From Alteromonas confluentis (GTDB lineage: Bacteria; Pseudomonadota; Gammaproteobacteria; Enterobacterales; Alteromonadaceae), in assembly GCF_001757105.1 (NCBI RefSeq), contig NZ_MDHN01000028.1:119621-183620 (forward strand): DNA of 64,000 nt, in the 5' to 3' direction. Shown here piece after piece: positions 36,477-45,898 of this stretch. Numbering within the stretch: the stretch's first letter is position 1; each line of letters starts with the position of its first letter. Under the pieces are notes generated by a model. The model did no database searches. It saw only the letters and a program-made list of their open reading frames with translations, and was not told the DNA's origin. The position numbers and the translations under genes are program-made.

Positions 36477-37636
36477 GCAATCACGTTTCACAACCCATTT
36501 ATCTGGACTATGCTGCCACCACACCGGTAGACCCCCTGGTGGCAGAAAAAATGATGGCTTGTCTAACCATCGACGGCAATTTCGGTAATCCTGCGTCACG
36601 CACTTACCGTTATGGCTGGGTAGCAGAAGAAGCGGTAGACGTGGCCCGTAATCAGATTGCAGATGCTATTAATTGTGACCCACGTGAAATTATTTTCACT
36701 TCCGGCGCCACCGAATCAGATAACCTGGCGATTGCAGGTGCAATGGAAGCAAACGCAGAGAAAGGTCGCCATATCATCACTGTGAACACCGAACACAAAG
36801 CGGTGCTGGATACCTGTGATGCGCTGGCGAAAAAAGGCTGCGACGTCACTATTCTTGAAGTCGACGAACAAGGCATGATCACACCCCAGCAGGTGGAAGA
36901 TGCCATTCGTGACGACACGGTAATTGTGAGTGTAATGCACGCCAATAACGAAATTGGCGTGATACAAGACATTGCCGCGATTGGCAAAATTTGCCGTGAA
37001 AAAGGGGTTCTATTTCATGTCGATGCCGCCCAGTCTGTAGGTAAGCTTGCCCTCGATATGAGTGCGTTGGATGTGGATTTATTATCTATTTCAGCGCACA
37101 AAATTTATGGCCCCAAAGGCATTGGCGCGTTATATGTGCGCCGTCGACCCAAAGCCCGCATTGCTGCGCAAATTCACGGCGGTGGTCACGAGCGTGGTAT
37201 GCGTTCGGGCACATTGCCTACGCACCAAATAGTAGGCATGGGTGAGGCCATAGCTATTGCTTGTGCAAACATGAGCGAAGAAATGCCACAAATCGCTGCG
37301 CTTCGCGACAAGCTATGGGCGGGAATTCGCCAACTCGATGACGTGTATCTGAACGGCCACGAGGAAAAGCGTCTGCCGGGTAATCTCAACGTGAGCTTTG
37401 GTGGTGTGGACGGCGAAAGCCTGATGATGGCAATGAACGATATTGCTGTATCGTCAGGTTCTGCCTGCACCTCTGCCAGTCTCGAACCATCCTATGTACT
37501 TGCTGCATTGGGCATGGGGGCTGAACTAGCGCACAGTGGCATTCGTTTTAGTGTTGGGCGGTTTACTACCGAACAAGATATTGATTATGTGATTGATAAA
37601 GTCACAACCGTTGTTAGCGGGCTTCGCGGGGCTTAA
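36473..37636 (+). CDS. iscS: Cysteine desulfurase IscS-like, short C-terminus
   Basis: A 387-residue class V aminotransferase. PLP lysine is Lys210 in SAHK, and catalytic Cys332 lies in SSGSACTSA on the long mobile loop of group I enzymes. It ends VSGLRGA, about 17-20 residues earlier than the usual IscS tail, which ends around SPLWEMYKQG...; that tail helps contact IscU. It removes sulfur from cysteine for Fe-S clusters and tRNA thiolation. iscU does not follow; the next gene is sufB after 298 nt. So there are two desulfurases in one locus. Confidence 0.92.
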   Translation: MSNHVSQPIYLDYAATTPVDPLVAEKMMACLTIDGNFGNPASRTYRYGWVAEEAVDVARNQIADAINCDPREIIFTSGATESDNLAIAGAMEANAEKGRHIITVNTEHKAVLDTCDALAKKGCDVTILEVDEQGMITPQQVEDAIRDDTVIVSVMHANNEIGVIQDIAAIGKICREKGVLFHVDAAQSVGKLALDMSALDVDLLSISAHKIYGPKGIGALYVRRRPKARIAAQIHGGGHERGMRSGTLPTHQIVGMGEAIAIACANMSEEMPQIAALRDKLWAGIRQLDDVYLNGHEEKRLPGNLNVSFGGVDGESLMMAMNDIAVSSGSACTSASLEPSYVLAALGMGAELAHSGIRFSVGRFTTEQDIDYVIDKVTTVVSGLRGA

Positions 37637-37934
37637 TCTTGCTAGTAAACGGCAGCGTTTAAGCAGTGCTGAACCGCGTAAACATTGAACTGCTGTGTAG
37701 TTTCGGGCATCATGCGCACGCTTTTTTAAGCGGTCTTGCATGAAAGCTGTCCGCCAGTGTTCTGCTACCGGGCTAATTCTTGAGTGAAATACTCAGGTAT
37801 TATACAATTTAAACCGATTTAACGTGCAGGTTTCTATTGTGTGTGAATAACATACAGTGGCGCCAGAGCAAGACCGACATGGCTCCGGCAATCAGGTAAA
37901 TCTGCATTTTCAGGCAAACAGGTGAGATCCAATA
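37637..37934 (+). other. Intergenic region iscS-sufB with promoter
   Basis: No open frame or remnant resembling iscU is visible in this 298-nt gap. It carries the sufB promoter near 37780-37808. The rest, including AAACGGCAGCGTTTAAGC at the left, shows no strong terminator; an unstructured T-rich CGCTTTTTTAAGCG near 37719-37732 is too short to call. Confidence 0.5.
37780..37808 (+). promoter_or_regulatory. Promoter of the sufBCDS-A-T-E genes
   Basis: TTGAGT (37780-37785) and TACAAT (37803-37808) are 17 nt apart. The spacer contains the inverted element ATACTC/GTAT. It lies 127 nt upstream of sufB, so suf genes may have a promoter apart from iscR. Confidence 0.55.
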
Positions 37935-39371
37935 ATGAGTGAACAGATCGATCAGGCGCTTTCGCGAAAGTACGATGCCGGTTTCTATTCTGAAATCGAG
38001 TCCGAAACCTTCGAAAACGGGCTTGACGAATCCGTTATCCGCCGCATTTCAGAAATGAAGGGCGAGCCGGAGTGGATGCTTGAATGGCGTTTAAAAGCAT
38101 ACAACGCGTGGCTGCAAATGGAAGAGCCGGAGTGGGCCCATGTGGAATATCCAAAAGTGGATTTCCAGGCCATTTCTTATTATTCCGCGCCTAAAAGTAT
38201 GAAAGATAAACCGAAGTCTCTGGACGAGGTCGATCCTGAGCTGCTGCGCACCTACGAAAAGCTGGGCATTCCGCTGCACGAGCAGGAAATGCTGGCGGGT
38301 GTAGCCGTTGACGCGGTATTTGATTCAGTGTCTGTTGTAACCACATTCCGTGAAAAGCTGGAAGATGCCGGCGTAATCTTCTGCCCGATTTCTGAGGCTG
38401 TTCACAAGTATCCAGAGCTCATCAAAAAATACCTGGGTTCCGTGGTGCCGCGTACAGACAACTTCTATGCGGCACTGAACGGTGCAGTTTTCACCGACGG
38501 TTCATTCGTATTTATTCCAAAAGGCGTTCGTTGCCCGATGGAACTGTCGACCTATTTCCGTATTAATGAACAAAATACCGGTCAGTTTGAGCGTACGCTG
38601 ATTGTTGCCGAAGAAGGCAGTTACGTATCGTATCTTGAAGGCTGTACTGCACCTCAGCGTGACGAGAACCAGTTGCACGCAGCGGTTGTTGAACTGGTCG
38701 CCATGGACGATGCGCAAATCAAATATTCAACGGTACAGAACTGGTATCCGGGCGACGAAGACGGTAAAGGCGGTATTTATAACTTCGTAACCAAACGCGG
38801 TATTTGTCACACCAATGCAAAAATTTCGTGGACGCAGGTTGAAACTGGTTCATCAGTCACCTGGAAGTATCCTTCTTGTGTGCTGAAAGGCGACAACAGT
38901 GTGGGTGAGTTCTACTCAGTGGCACTGACTCGAGGCCGTCAGCAAGCCGATACCGGCACGAAAATGATTCATCTGGGTAAAAATACTCGTTCCACCATTA
39001 TCTCGAAAGGGATCTCCGCGGGTAAGAGCAATAACGCTTACCGTGGTCTGGTGCAAATGGGTCCCCGTGCAGACGGTGCCCGTAACTTTACCGAATGTGA
39101 CTCGCTGTTAATCGGCGACCAGTGTGGTGCACACACATTCCCGTATATTGAAAGCAGAAACCCAACCGCCATCGTAGAACACGAAGCGACAACGTCGAAA
39201 GTGAGCGATGAGCAGTTATTCTTATGCCAGCAACGTGGTCTGGACGCGGAAAAAGCCGTGTCGATGATCGTTAATGGTTTCTGTAAAGAAGTATTCAAAG
39301 AGCTACCAATGGAATTTGCCGTTGAAGCTGGCAAGCTGCTCGAAATTAGTCTTGAAGGTTCAGTGGGGTAA
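37935..39371 (+). CDS. sufB: Fe-S cluster assembly scaffold SufB
   Basis: A 478-residue core subunit of the SufBC2D scaffold. Family stretches: [72 protein letters not shown] and [31 protein letters not shown] (with the cysteine used for cluster building). It accepts sulfur from SufE and iron to build clusters in the cytoplasm. sufC begins 2 nt after its stop. Confidence 0.97.
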   Translation: MSEQIDQALSRKYDAGFYSEIESETFENGLDESVIRRISEMKGEPEWMLEWRLKAYNAWLQMEEPEWAHVEYPKVDFQAISYYSAPKSMKDKPKSLDEVDPELLRTYEKLGIPLHEQEMLAGVAVDAVFDSVSVVTTFREKLEDAGVIFCPISEAVHKYPELIKKYLGSVVPRTDNFYAALNGAVFTDGSFVFIPKGVRCPMELSTYFRINEQNTGQFERTLIVAEEGSYVSYLEGCTAPQRDENQLHAAVVELVAMDDAQIKYSTVQNWYPGDEDGKGGIYNFVTKRGICHTNAKISWTQVETGSSVTWKYPSCVLKGDNSVGEFYSVALTRGRQQADTGTKMIHLGKNTRSTIISKGISAGKSNNAYRGLVQMGPRADGARNFTECDSLLIGDQCGAHTFPYIESRNPTAIVEHEATTSKVSDEQLFLCQQRGLDAEKAVSMIVNGFCKEVFKELPMEFAVEAGKLLEISLEGSVG

Positions 39372-39373
39372 TA

Positions 39374-40135
39374 ATGCTAAAAATTTCTAATCTACATGCC
39401 AGCGTCGAAGAAAAGACCATTATTAAAGGTCTTGATCTGGAAATTGGTCCAGGTGAAGTACACGCTATCATGGGCCCTAACGGTGCGGGTAAATCCACAC
39501 TGGGCTATGTACTGTCTGGCCGTGATGGCTACGAAGTATCTGACGGTACGGTAGAACTGAACGGTAAAGACTTACTGGATTTAGACGTAGAAGAGCGTGC
39601 CCGCGAAGGTCTGTTCCTGGCATTCCAGTATCCGGTAGAAATTCCGGGTGTTTCAAACATGGAATTCATGAAGGAATCGGTGAATGCAATGCGCGAACAA
39701 CGTGGTGAAGAGCCACTGACTGCCGCAGAATTCCTCAAGAAAGCTAAAGAAGCCTGCAAACAGGTCCAGCTGCCGCTGGATTTCCTTAAGCGTGGCGTGA
39801 ACGAAGGCTTTTCTGGTGGTGAGAAGAAGCGTAACGAAATCATGCAAATGATTTTGCTTGAGCCGTCACTGTGTATTCTTGACGAATCAGATTCTGGTCT
39901 GGACGTCGACGCCCTGCAGGTTGTGGCTGACGGCGTAAACAGTCAGCGCAACGACAAGCGCAGCTTCATCGTGGTAACTCACTATCAGCGTCTGCTCGAC
40001 TACATCAAACCTGATTTCGTACACATTCTTGCCGACGGCAAAATCGTCAAGAGCGGCGATGCGTCTCTGGCGCTGGAAGTTGAGAAAAACGGTTACGCTT
40101 TCTTAGGTAAAAAATACGAGGAGAGTGAAGCATGA
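39374..40135 (+). CDS. sufC: Fe-S assembly ATPase SufC
   Basis: A 253-residue ABC-type ATPase. Walker A GPNGAGKST (34-42), signature FSGGEKKRNE, and Walker B with the SufC-specific LCILDESDSGLD. It drives conformational change of the SufB-SufD pair. Its stop overlaps the sufD start by 4 nt. Confidence 0.97.
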   Translation: MLKISNLHASVEEKTIIKGLDLEIGPGEVHAIMGPNGAGKSTLGYVLSGRDGYEVSDGTVELNGKDLLDLDVEERAREGLFLAFQYPVEIPGVSNMEFMKESVNAMREQRGEEPLTAAEFLKKAKEACKQVQLPLDFLKRGVNEGFSGGEKKRNEIMQMILLEPSLCILDESDSGLDVDALQVVADGVNSQRNDKRSFIVVTHYQRLLDYIKPDFVHILADGKIVKSGDASLALEVEKNGYAFLGKKYEESEA

Positions 40136-41391
40136 GCCAATGGCTGGAACAAGTCATTGACAACGCTCAGGATGTTTCTGACTTCCTTTCTTCACAACGT
40201 AAGAAGTCACTGGCAGCGCTGCAGGAGCAGGGCTGGCCGGGTAAACGTGCTGAACAATGGCGCTTTACCCCGCTGACCAGCGTTGAAAAACGTAAAGCAA
40301 TCAAAGCGAAAGTCACTGACGAACCTGCAGTGCCACAAATCGACAAGCTCGATACCATCGATTTGGTATTTGCTGACGGTAAACTGGTTACCGATATCAG
40401 TGAACTGTCATTGCCTAAAGGCCTGAAAATCAAGTCACTGAAAAAAGCCGGTGATGATGAACAGGCGGCTATCAAAAGCATTTTTGCCAAGATTAAACCT
40501 GCTCGCCACACTTTTGGTCTGGTGAACGATGCCGTTGCAAAGCAAGGCGTATTCATTGACGTGGCCGCGGGTGCGAAAATTAAGCCCGTTGTTCGTGTGC
40601 TTAACCTCAGTACACAAACAGGCGACGCACACACCCGCGTACTGGTTCGCTTAGGCGAAGCAGCAAAGCTGACGGTCATGGAACACGGTGAGGGCAGTGC
40701 AGATAGTTTGACTACGGCGTTTGCCGAATACAGCATTGCTGACCACGCGCACCTTGAGCACTACCGTTTCGCACTGTTTACTGGCAAAGCGAAACAGATC
40801 GGTGGTAGCCATTTTAAGTTGGGTGAAGAAGCCAGCCTGAACAGCACGCTAGTGGGTTACGGTAGTGAATTGAGCCGCTTAGATATCGACGTGTGGCATG
40901 CCGGTGAGCACGCTAATGCAAAAATGAATGCGATTTATCTGCTGGCCGAAGGCGAGCTGTTCGACCTGCATACCACGTTGGAACATGCTGTTCCTAACGG
41001 AACGTCGGAAGAAAACGCCCGTGGTATCGTAGGTGACGGAGCCCGCGCCGTATTTAACGGTCGTATTCATATTCATCGTGATGCGCAGAAAACCCTGGCT
41101 GAACTGAACAACCGTAATCTGCTGTTATCTCGTCGCTCACTGATTAATACCAAGCCAGAGCTTGAGATTTACGCCGACGACGTGAAATGTGCCCACGGTG
41201 CCACCGTTGCAGAAATCGACGATACCGCACTGTATTACATGCTCAGCCGTGGTATTCCGCGTAGTAAGGCACTGGTTATGCTGAACTTTGGTTTTATTCA
41301 GGAGTTGGTTACCCAAATTCCGAAAGAAGCCATCGCAGACTGGTTATTGCCAAAACTCAGTGAACGTTTTTCCCAGATGGAAGTGAAATGA
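40132..41391 (+). CDS. sufD: Fe-S assembly protein SufD
   Basis: A 419-residue beta-helix paralogue of SufB. It has the N-terminal KRAEQWRFTPL stretch (about 34-44), AKMNAIYLLAEGELFDLHTTLEHAVPN, GRIHIHRDAQKTLAELNNRNLLLS and DDVKCAHGATVAEID (the last with a conserved cysteine and histidine used in iron binding). It forms the SufBC2D complex. It is joined to sufC and sufS by 4-nt overlaps at both ends. Confidence 0.95.
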   Translation: MSQWLEQVIDNAQDVSDFLSSQRKKSLAALQEQGWPGKRAEQWRFTPLTSVEKRKAIKAKVTDEPAVPQIDKLDTIDLVFADGKLVTDISELSLPKGLKIKSLKKAGDDEQAAIKSIFAKIKPARHTFGLVNDAVAKQGVFIDVAAGAKIKPVVRVLNLSTQTGDAHTRVLVRLGEAAKLTVMEHGEGSADSLTTAFAEYSIADHAHLEHYRFALFTGKAKQIGGSHFKLGEEASLNSTLVGYGSELSRLDIDVWHAGEHANAKMNAIYLLAEGELFDLHTTLEHAVPNGTSEENARGIVGDGARAVFNGRIHIHRDAQKTLAELNNRNLLLSRRSLINTKPELEIYADDVKCAHGATVAEIDDTALYYMLSRGIPRSKALVMLNFGFIQELVTQIPKEAIADWLLPKLSERFSQMEVK

Positions 41392-42605
41392 CTCTGGACG
41401 TAAAGGCCCTGCGGGCGCAATTTCCGATTTTACAGCGCGAGATAGACGGCAAACCGCTAGTCTATCTCGATAACGCTGCAACCACGCAGAAGCCGCAGGT
41501 AGTGCTGGACGCGATTATCGACTTTTACACCACCACCAATGCCAATGTGCATCGTGGCGCCCATTTCTTGTCTGACGAAGCGACCCGTCGCTACGAAAAG
41601 GCCCGGGACGACGTAGCGGCATTTATCAATGCTAACGGTCGTGAAGAAGTGATCTGGACTGCAGGTACTACCGAGTCTATCAACCTGGTGGCCCGTGGGC
41701 TAGGCCAGTTGCTGAAAGCCGGTGAAGAAGTGGTGGTTACTGAAATGGAGCACCACGCCAACCTGGTGACCTGGCAGCAAGCCTGTAAGGTTTCTGGGGG
41801 CACACTGAAAGTCGCGCCGATTTTCGAAAACGGCGAGCTCGACGTAGACGCTTTCAGTGCACTGCTTAACGATAAAACGCGCTTAGTCGCGTTCCCCCAC
41901 GTGTCAAATGCGTTGGGTACAGTTAATCCCATAAAGGAGCTCACTGCAAAAGCCAAAGCAGTGAATGCACTGGTGCTGGTAGACGGCGCTCAGGGTATTG
42001 CCCACGGCGGCGTGGACGTGCAGGCAATTGGCTGTGATTTCTATGCATTTTCTGGTCATAAACTGTTTGCGCCAACAGGTATTGGTGCACTGTGGGGCCG
42101 CAAATCAGTGCTGGAAAACTGGCCTGTTTGGCTTACCGGCGGTGAAATGATTGCCGATGTTACCTATCAGGATGCTACCTGGGGACAACTGCCTAACCGC
42201 CTTGAAGCTGGTACCCCCAATATTGCTGGTGTTATCGGCCTTGGCGCCGCGGTAAACTGGTTCTCAGAACTGGATTTAGCTGCAGTACAAGCTCATGAGC
42301 AAGCGTTATTGGCTTCGGCACATGAGCAGGCGTCGGCTATCGATGGTATGCGTGTCATTGGTACAGCGCCGAAGAAGGCCGGGGTGATGAGTTTTATGCT
42401 CGGCAACGCCCATCCCGCTGATGTGGGGTTCATTCTCGATCGTCAGGGCGTAGCCATTCGGACCGGTGACAACTGTGCGCAGCCACTGATGAAAAAGTTC
42501 GGTATTCCAGGCACCGCACGGGCGTCATTCTCTATTTACAATACCCTTGAAGAAGTCGACAAATTGTATGACGCACTTCGCAAGGCGAATATGATGCTTG
42601 CTTAA
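41388..42605 (+). CDS. sufS: Cysteine desulfurase SufS
   Basis: A 405-residue group II desulfurase. PLP lysine Lys225 in SGHKLFAP and catalytic Cys363 in RTGDNCAQP. The short-loop type needs SufE as sulfur acceptor, and sufE is present at the end of the operon. Family stretches: YLDNAATTQKP, NANVHRGAHFLSDEAT and RLEAGTPNIAG. It overlaps sufD by 4 nt. Confidence 0.97.
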   Translation: MTLDVKALRAQFPILQREIDGKPLVYLDNAATTQKPQVVLDAIIDFYTTTNANVHRGAHFLSDEATRRYEKARDDVAAFINANGREEVIWTAGTTESINLVARGLGQLLKAGEEVVVTEMEHHANLVTWQQACKVSGGTLKVAPIFENGELDVDAFSALLNDKTRLVAFPHVSNALGTVNPIKELTAKAKAVNALVLVDGAQGIAHGGVDVQAIGCDFYAFSGHKLFAPTGIGALWGRKSVLENWPVWLTGGEMIADVTYQDATWGQLPNRLEAGTPNIAGVIGLGAAVNWFSELDLAAVQAHEQALLASAHEQASAIDGMRVIGTAPKKAGVMSFMLGNAHPADVGFILDRQGVAIRTGDNCAQPLMKKFGIPGTARASFSIYNTLEEVDKLYDALRKANMMLA

Positions 42606-42617
42606 GCAGGAGGCAAC

Positions 42618-42974
42618 ATGGCTGTAGAAACGTTTGTTCCATCCACCACGGTTATTTCATTAACCGACAGTGCGGTAAAGCACTTCGAGAAAAAAGTCGC
42701 TAAAAAGCCGGGTAGTGTGATTCGTCTATCAACTAAAGTGAGCGGTTGCACTGGTTACGCTTATGTACTTGATATGGTAGACGGTCCAGAAGCCGATGAC
42801 GAGCTGGTGGAAGCCAGTAACGCGCTTATGGTGGCGGTTTCTAAAGACGCTGTTCAGTTTGTTCGTAATACAGAAATTGACTACGTTCAGGAAGGTGTTA
42901 ACGGCGTAATCAAGTATAACAATCCTAATGTCGTAGACGAATGCGGCTGCGGCGAAAGCTTCAATATCGGTTAA
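42618..42974 (+). CDS. sufA: A-type Fe-S carrier SufA/IscA
   Basis: A 118-residue HesB-fold protein with the three cluster cysteines: Cys44 in VSGCTGYAYV, Cys109 and Cys111 in ECGCGES. It moves clusters from the scaffold to target apoproteins. It lies 12 nt after sufS and 6 nt before sufT. It could equally be called an IscA homologue; context favours SufA. Confidence 0.93.
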   Translation: MAVETFVPSTTVISLTDSAVKHFEKKVAKKPGSVIRLSTKVSGCTGYAYVLDMVDGPEADDELVEASNALMVAVSKDAVQFVRNTEIDYVQEGVNGVIKYNNPNVVDECGCGESFNIG

Positions 42975-42980
42975 TTTATT

Positions 42981-43520
42981 TTGGCAAAAGCGCAAAAAAT
43001 GGTGGTCACGGAACGTGACTGCAAAGCCCGTCTTGTCCCCGCCGGTCAAATCGCAACGATCCCCGGCGGCGAATTTGTTACCATCACACAAGAACTGGGT
43101 GGCAACTACACCATCACCTGGCGTGGCAATATGTATCGTATCGATGGTACCGATGCCGATGCCATCGGTCGTGAACCTATGGTGCTTAATTTCACAACCC
43201 CGGAAGACGGCAACATCAGCGAGCAGCAGGTATGGGACGCGCTGGAGACCATCTACGATCCTGAGATCCCAATCAACCTTGTTTCATTAGGCCTCATTTA
43301 TCATGTTGCTATCGATCAAGCAGCAAAGACCGTCGCGGTAGATATGACGCTCACTGCGCCTGGTTGCGGTATGGGTCCTGTTCTGGTGGGGGATGTAGAG
43401 TACCGCATAGGTATGGTGCCCAACGTGAGTGAGGTAAAGGTAGAGCTGGTGTTTGATCCACCTTGGTCACGGGATAAAATGAGCGAGGAAGCTCAGCTCG
43501 AAGCCGGTTTATTTTTCTAA
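42981..43520 (+). CDS. sufT: Putative Fe-S assembly protein SufT
   Basis: A 179-residue protein. The N-terminal half (DCKARLVPAGQIATIPGGEFVTITQELGGNYTIT) is the SufT-specific part, and the C-terminal half is a DUF59/MIP18 domain (EQQVWDALETIYDPEIPINLVSLGLIY then MTLTAPGCGMGP with the conserved cysteine). It helps mature Fe-S proteins. The start given is TTG (42981), right after sufA; an ATG at 42999 is also possible, and neither has a clear ribosome site. Confidence 0.92.
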   Translation: MAKAQKMVVTERDCKARLVPAGQIATIPGGEFVTITQELGGNYTITWRGNMYRIDGTDADAIGREPMVLNFTTPEDGNISEQQVWDALETIYDPEIPINLVSLGLIYHVAIDQAAKTVAVDMTLTAPGCGMGPVLVGDVEYRIGMVPNVSEVKVELVFDPPWSRDKMSEEAQLEAGLFF

Positions 43521-43536
43521 GACAGAAGGGTCTCCA

Positions 43537-43956
43537 ATGACAATGTCTCTCCCCAGCACCCAGGATATCGTTGACGATTTGGCGTTTTTTGATGACTGGG
43601 AACAACGTTATCAGTACATTATCGATTTAGGTAAATCTATTCATGGTCTGCCTGAAGACGCTAAAACGCCAGACAAACTGGTGAAGGGTTGTCAAAGTAG
43701 TGTATGGCTGGAATCACGGGTCGAGAACGGCTTGGTAACATTTTCGGTAGACAGTGACGCGGTCATCGTTCAAGGTTTGCTGGCACTGGTAATGGCGGCA
43801 TATAACAATAAAACACCGAAACAAATTCTCGATTTCGACATCGACGAATACTTTACTGAGTTAGATTTAGAGAGGCACATCACGCCGACACGGGGAAACG
43901 GCCTGCGCGCAATTGTTGCTAAAATTCAAGAATTGGCCAGACGTTCTATTAACTAA
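43537..43956 (+). CDS. sufE: Sulfur transfer protein SufE
   Basis: A 139-residue protein with the persulfide-carrying Cys52 in LVKGCQSSVW. Typical beginning: DIVDDLAFFDDWEQRYQYIIDLGK. It takes sulfur from SufS Cys363 and gives it to SufB. It is the last gene of the suf set, 16 nt after sufT. No clear terminator follows before the ndk promoter. Confidence 0.95.
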   Translation: MTMSLPSTQDIVDDLAFFDDWEQRYQYIIDLGKSIHGLPEDAKTPDKLVKGCQSSVWLESRVENGLVTFSVDSDAVIVQGLLALVMAAYNNKTPKQILDFDIDEYFTELDLERHITPTRGNGLRAIVAKIQELARRSIN

Positions 43957-44039
43957 GCTAAATAAATCAGGGCGTTGTCACACTTTCTTCACGAAGCACT
44001 GGGCATAATACTCAGTCATATTATCGTGCAGGAAAGGGA

Positions 44040-44060
44040 TTGACGATTCCCTCTGGTCAA
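44040..44060. promoter_or_regulatory. Inverted repeat overlapping the ndk -35 region
   Basis: TTGAC (44040-44044) and GTCAA (44056-44060) are 5-bp inverted arms 11 nt apart. They overlap the candidate ndk -35 (44054-44059). A protein site is possible but the arms are short. Confidence 0.3.
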
Positions 44061-44082
44061 CAGCCCGGGAATTGCCTATAAT
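44054..44082 (+). promoter_or_regulatory. Promoter of ndk
   Basis: TGGTCA (44054-44059) and a perfect TATAAT (44077-44082) are 17 nt apart, 40 nt before the ndk start. Confidence 0.65.
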
Positions 44083-44121
44083 TCGCGGCCAAAATTTTAA
44101 TGATTCATTGGAGACAGAAGA

Positions 44122-44553
44122 ATGGCTCTCGAGCGTACATTTTCTATTATCAAGCCTGATGCGGTAGCTAAAAACGTTATCGGTGCAATTTACAACCGTT
44201 TTGAAACTGCTGGTCTGCGCATCGTTGCATCTAAAATGCTGCACCTGAGCAAAGAACAAGCTGAAGGTTTCTACGCAGAACACAAAGAGCGTCCTTTCTT
44301 CGGCGCACTGGTAGACTTCATGACTTCTGGTCCAGTAATGGTTCAGGTTCTGGAAGGCGAAAATGCGGTAGTTAAAAACCGTGAAATCATGGGCGCGACT
44401 AACCCAGCTGATGCAGCTGCCGGTACTCTGCGTTCAGATTACGCAGCGTCTATCGACGAAAACGCAGTACACGGTTCTGACGCACCAGAGTCTGCTGCTC
44501 GCGAAATCGCGTACTTCTTCTCTGACGAAGAAATCTGCCCACGCACTCGTTAA
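44122..44553 (+). CDS. ndk: Nucleoside diphosphate kinase
   Basis: A 143-residue enzyme that keeps NTP pools balanced by phosphotransfer through His117 ([12 protein letters not shown]). The N-terminal [15 protein letters not shown] is classic. A GGAG ribosome site precedes the ATG. It is followed by a strong terminator shared with the converging oxidoreductase gene. Codon choice is strongly biased, as in highly expressed genes. Confidence 0.98.
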   Translation: MALERTFSIIKPDAVAKNVIGAIYNRFETAGLRIVASKMLHLSKEQAEGFYAEHKERPFFGALVDFMTSGPVMVQVLEGENAVVKNREIMGATNPADAAAGTLRSDYAASIDENAVHGSDAPESAAREIAYFFSDEEICPRTR

Positions 44554-44585
44554 TTTTTAACGACGCGGAAGCGAAGAAATATAAG

Positions 44586-44620
44586 AAAAGCCTGTCAGTG
44601 TGAACTGACAGGCTTTTTTT
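44586..44620. terminator. Bidirectional terminator between ndk and curA
   Basis: A perfect 14-bp stem AAAAGCCTGTCAGT (44586-44599) with ACTGACAGGCTTTT (44604-44617) and seven T. Confidence 0.95.
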
Positions 44621-44685
44621 ATTTGCAGTGTGATTTAGGGGAGATGTCTCTATGGGTTATCTTGCCCCGAATAATGCTTACTGCA

Positions 44686-45687
44686 TCAAAGCTTCACCAT
44701 TAATTTACCGGTATTCTTACCTTCAAAAAGTAAATTCAATCCATCCATGGCGCTGGTGAGTCCTTCAAGCACATGGGAGCGATACTTTATTTGACCTTTC
44801 TGTACATAGGGCGCTAGTTGCTGCACTAATTCGCCGGCTTTGTGCAGGTGGTCCGGCATGGCAAAACCCTGAATGCTCGCCCGTTTCTTTATAAGCGGGA
44901 TCCAGTTGGGCCCCGGAGACGGCTCATCGGCCTGATAATCGGCAATCATACCGCATACTACAATGCGAGCATGTTCATTCAGGCGGTTGAAGATATGATG
45001 TTGAATTGGCCCGCCGGTGTTTTCGAAAAACAGATCAATGCGGTCGGGAGTAAGTGCCTTCAATTTACTTTTCAGATCGTCAGTCTTGTAATTAATCGCG
45101 CCGTCGAAGCCCAGTTCATTCACAATCCAATCTGCTTTTTCATCGCTACCCACTACACCAATAACGCGTAGGCCTTCTGCTTTGGCTATTTGCCCAACAA
45201 TGCTGCCCACCGAGCCCGCAGCGCCGGTAACAATCAGGGTTTCTCCGGTATTAGGTTTGCCTATATTCAATAGGCCTTGGGTTGCGGTGAGTCCTGGCAA
45301 GCCAAATATACAGAGGGCGGTTTGTTCGTTAATACCGGGCTGTAATTTGTTAAGTCCTTTGCCGTCGCTGACAAGGTATTCTCGCCAACCCATCATGCCC
45401 ATCACCAAGTCGCCCTCAGCGAAGTCAGGGTGGTTCGAGTCAATCACCTTGCCCACGCCACTAGCACGCATTACCTCGCCAAGCTCCACCGGAGGAATGT
45501 AGCTTTCACGGTCTTCAGCCATCCAGCCGAGCATGGCCGGATCTAAAGACATATAAGTTTGTTTTATCAGGATCTGGTTATCACCGGCAGACGGGGTTTC
45601 CCGTTCAACCACCTCAAACAAATGTTCGCCAATTTGCTTGTCTTCACCGGGACGTTTGACCAGTAAAATCTCTTTATGGGTTGTCAT
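44686..45687 (-). CDS. curA: Zinc-free NADP-dependent oxidoreductase (CurA/leukotriene B4 dehydrogenase type)
   Basis: A 333-residue medium-chain reductase. The NADPH site is TGAAGSVGSIVGQIAK; there is no cysteine-rich zinc lobe. Family marks are SLDPAMLGWM, GLPGLTATQGL and FFENTGGPIQHHIFNRLNEHARIVVCGMIADYQ. It reduces alpha,beta-unsaturated carbonyls; the E. coli relative reduces curcumin. The start at 45687 has GGAG 6 nt upstream; the longer open frame to 45774 is probably not translated. It lies alone, opposite to ndk. Confidence 0.9.
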   Translation of the reverse strand: MTTHKEILLVKRPGEDKQIGEHLFEVVERETPSAGDNQILIKQTYMSLDPAMLGWMAEDRESYIPPVELGEVMRASGVGKVIDSNHPDFAEGDLVMGMMGWREYLVSDGKGLNKLQPGINEQTALCIFGLPGLTATQGLLNIGKPNTGETLIVTGAAGSVGSIVGQIAKAEGLRVIGVVGSDEKADWIVNELGFDGAINYKTDDLKSKLKALTPDRIDLFFENTGGPIQHHIFNRLNEHARIVVCGMIADYQADEPSPGPNWIPLIKKRASIQGFAMPDHLHKAGELVQQLAPYVQKGQIKYRSHVLEGLTSAMDGLNLLFEGKNTGKLMVKL

Positions 45688-45815
45688 GCATGTCTCCACA
45701 TATTTTGGGGTACTGTTTTTGAGGTACTGTGGAAAGTGAATGTAGGCGACGGAGGACATATTCAAGTTCTTCATCGATGAATCGGTGGCGCTAACGCGAT
45801 TAAGGTGATCGTAAT

Positions 45816-45843
45816 AAAAAGACGAGGCGTTATGCCTCGTCTT
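45816..45843 (-). terminator. Terminator after the M3 peptidase gene
   Basis: AAGACGAGGC (45819-45828) pairs with GCCTCGTCTT (45834-45843), followed leftward by a T tract. Confidence 0.88.
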
Positions 45844-45898
45844 GTAGAGTTATGCATCTAGACTAACTTTTGGGCTAAATGCTTAGTCTTTAACGGCC

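Noticed and set aside
37637..37934. Remnant of iscU
   Set aside because: No reading frame in this gap shows the IscU start or its cysteine motifs.
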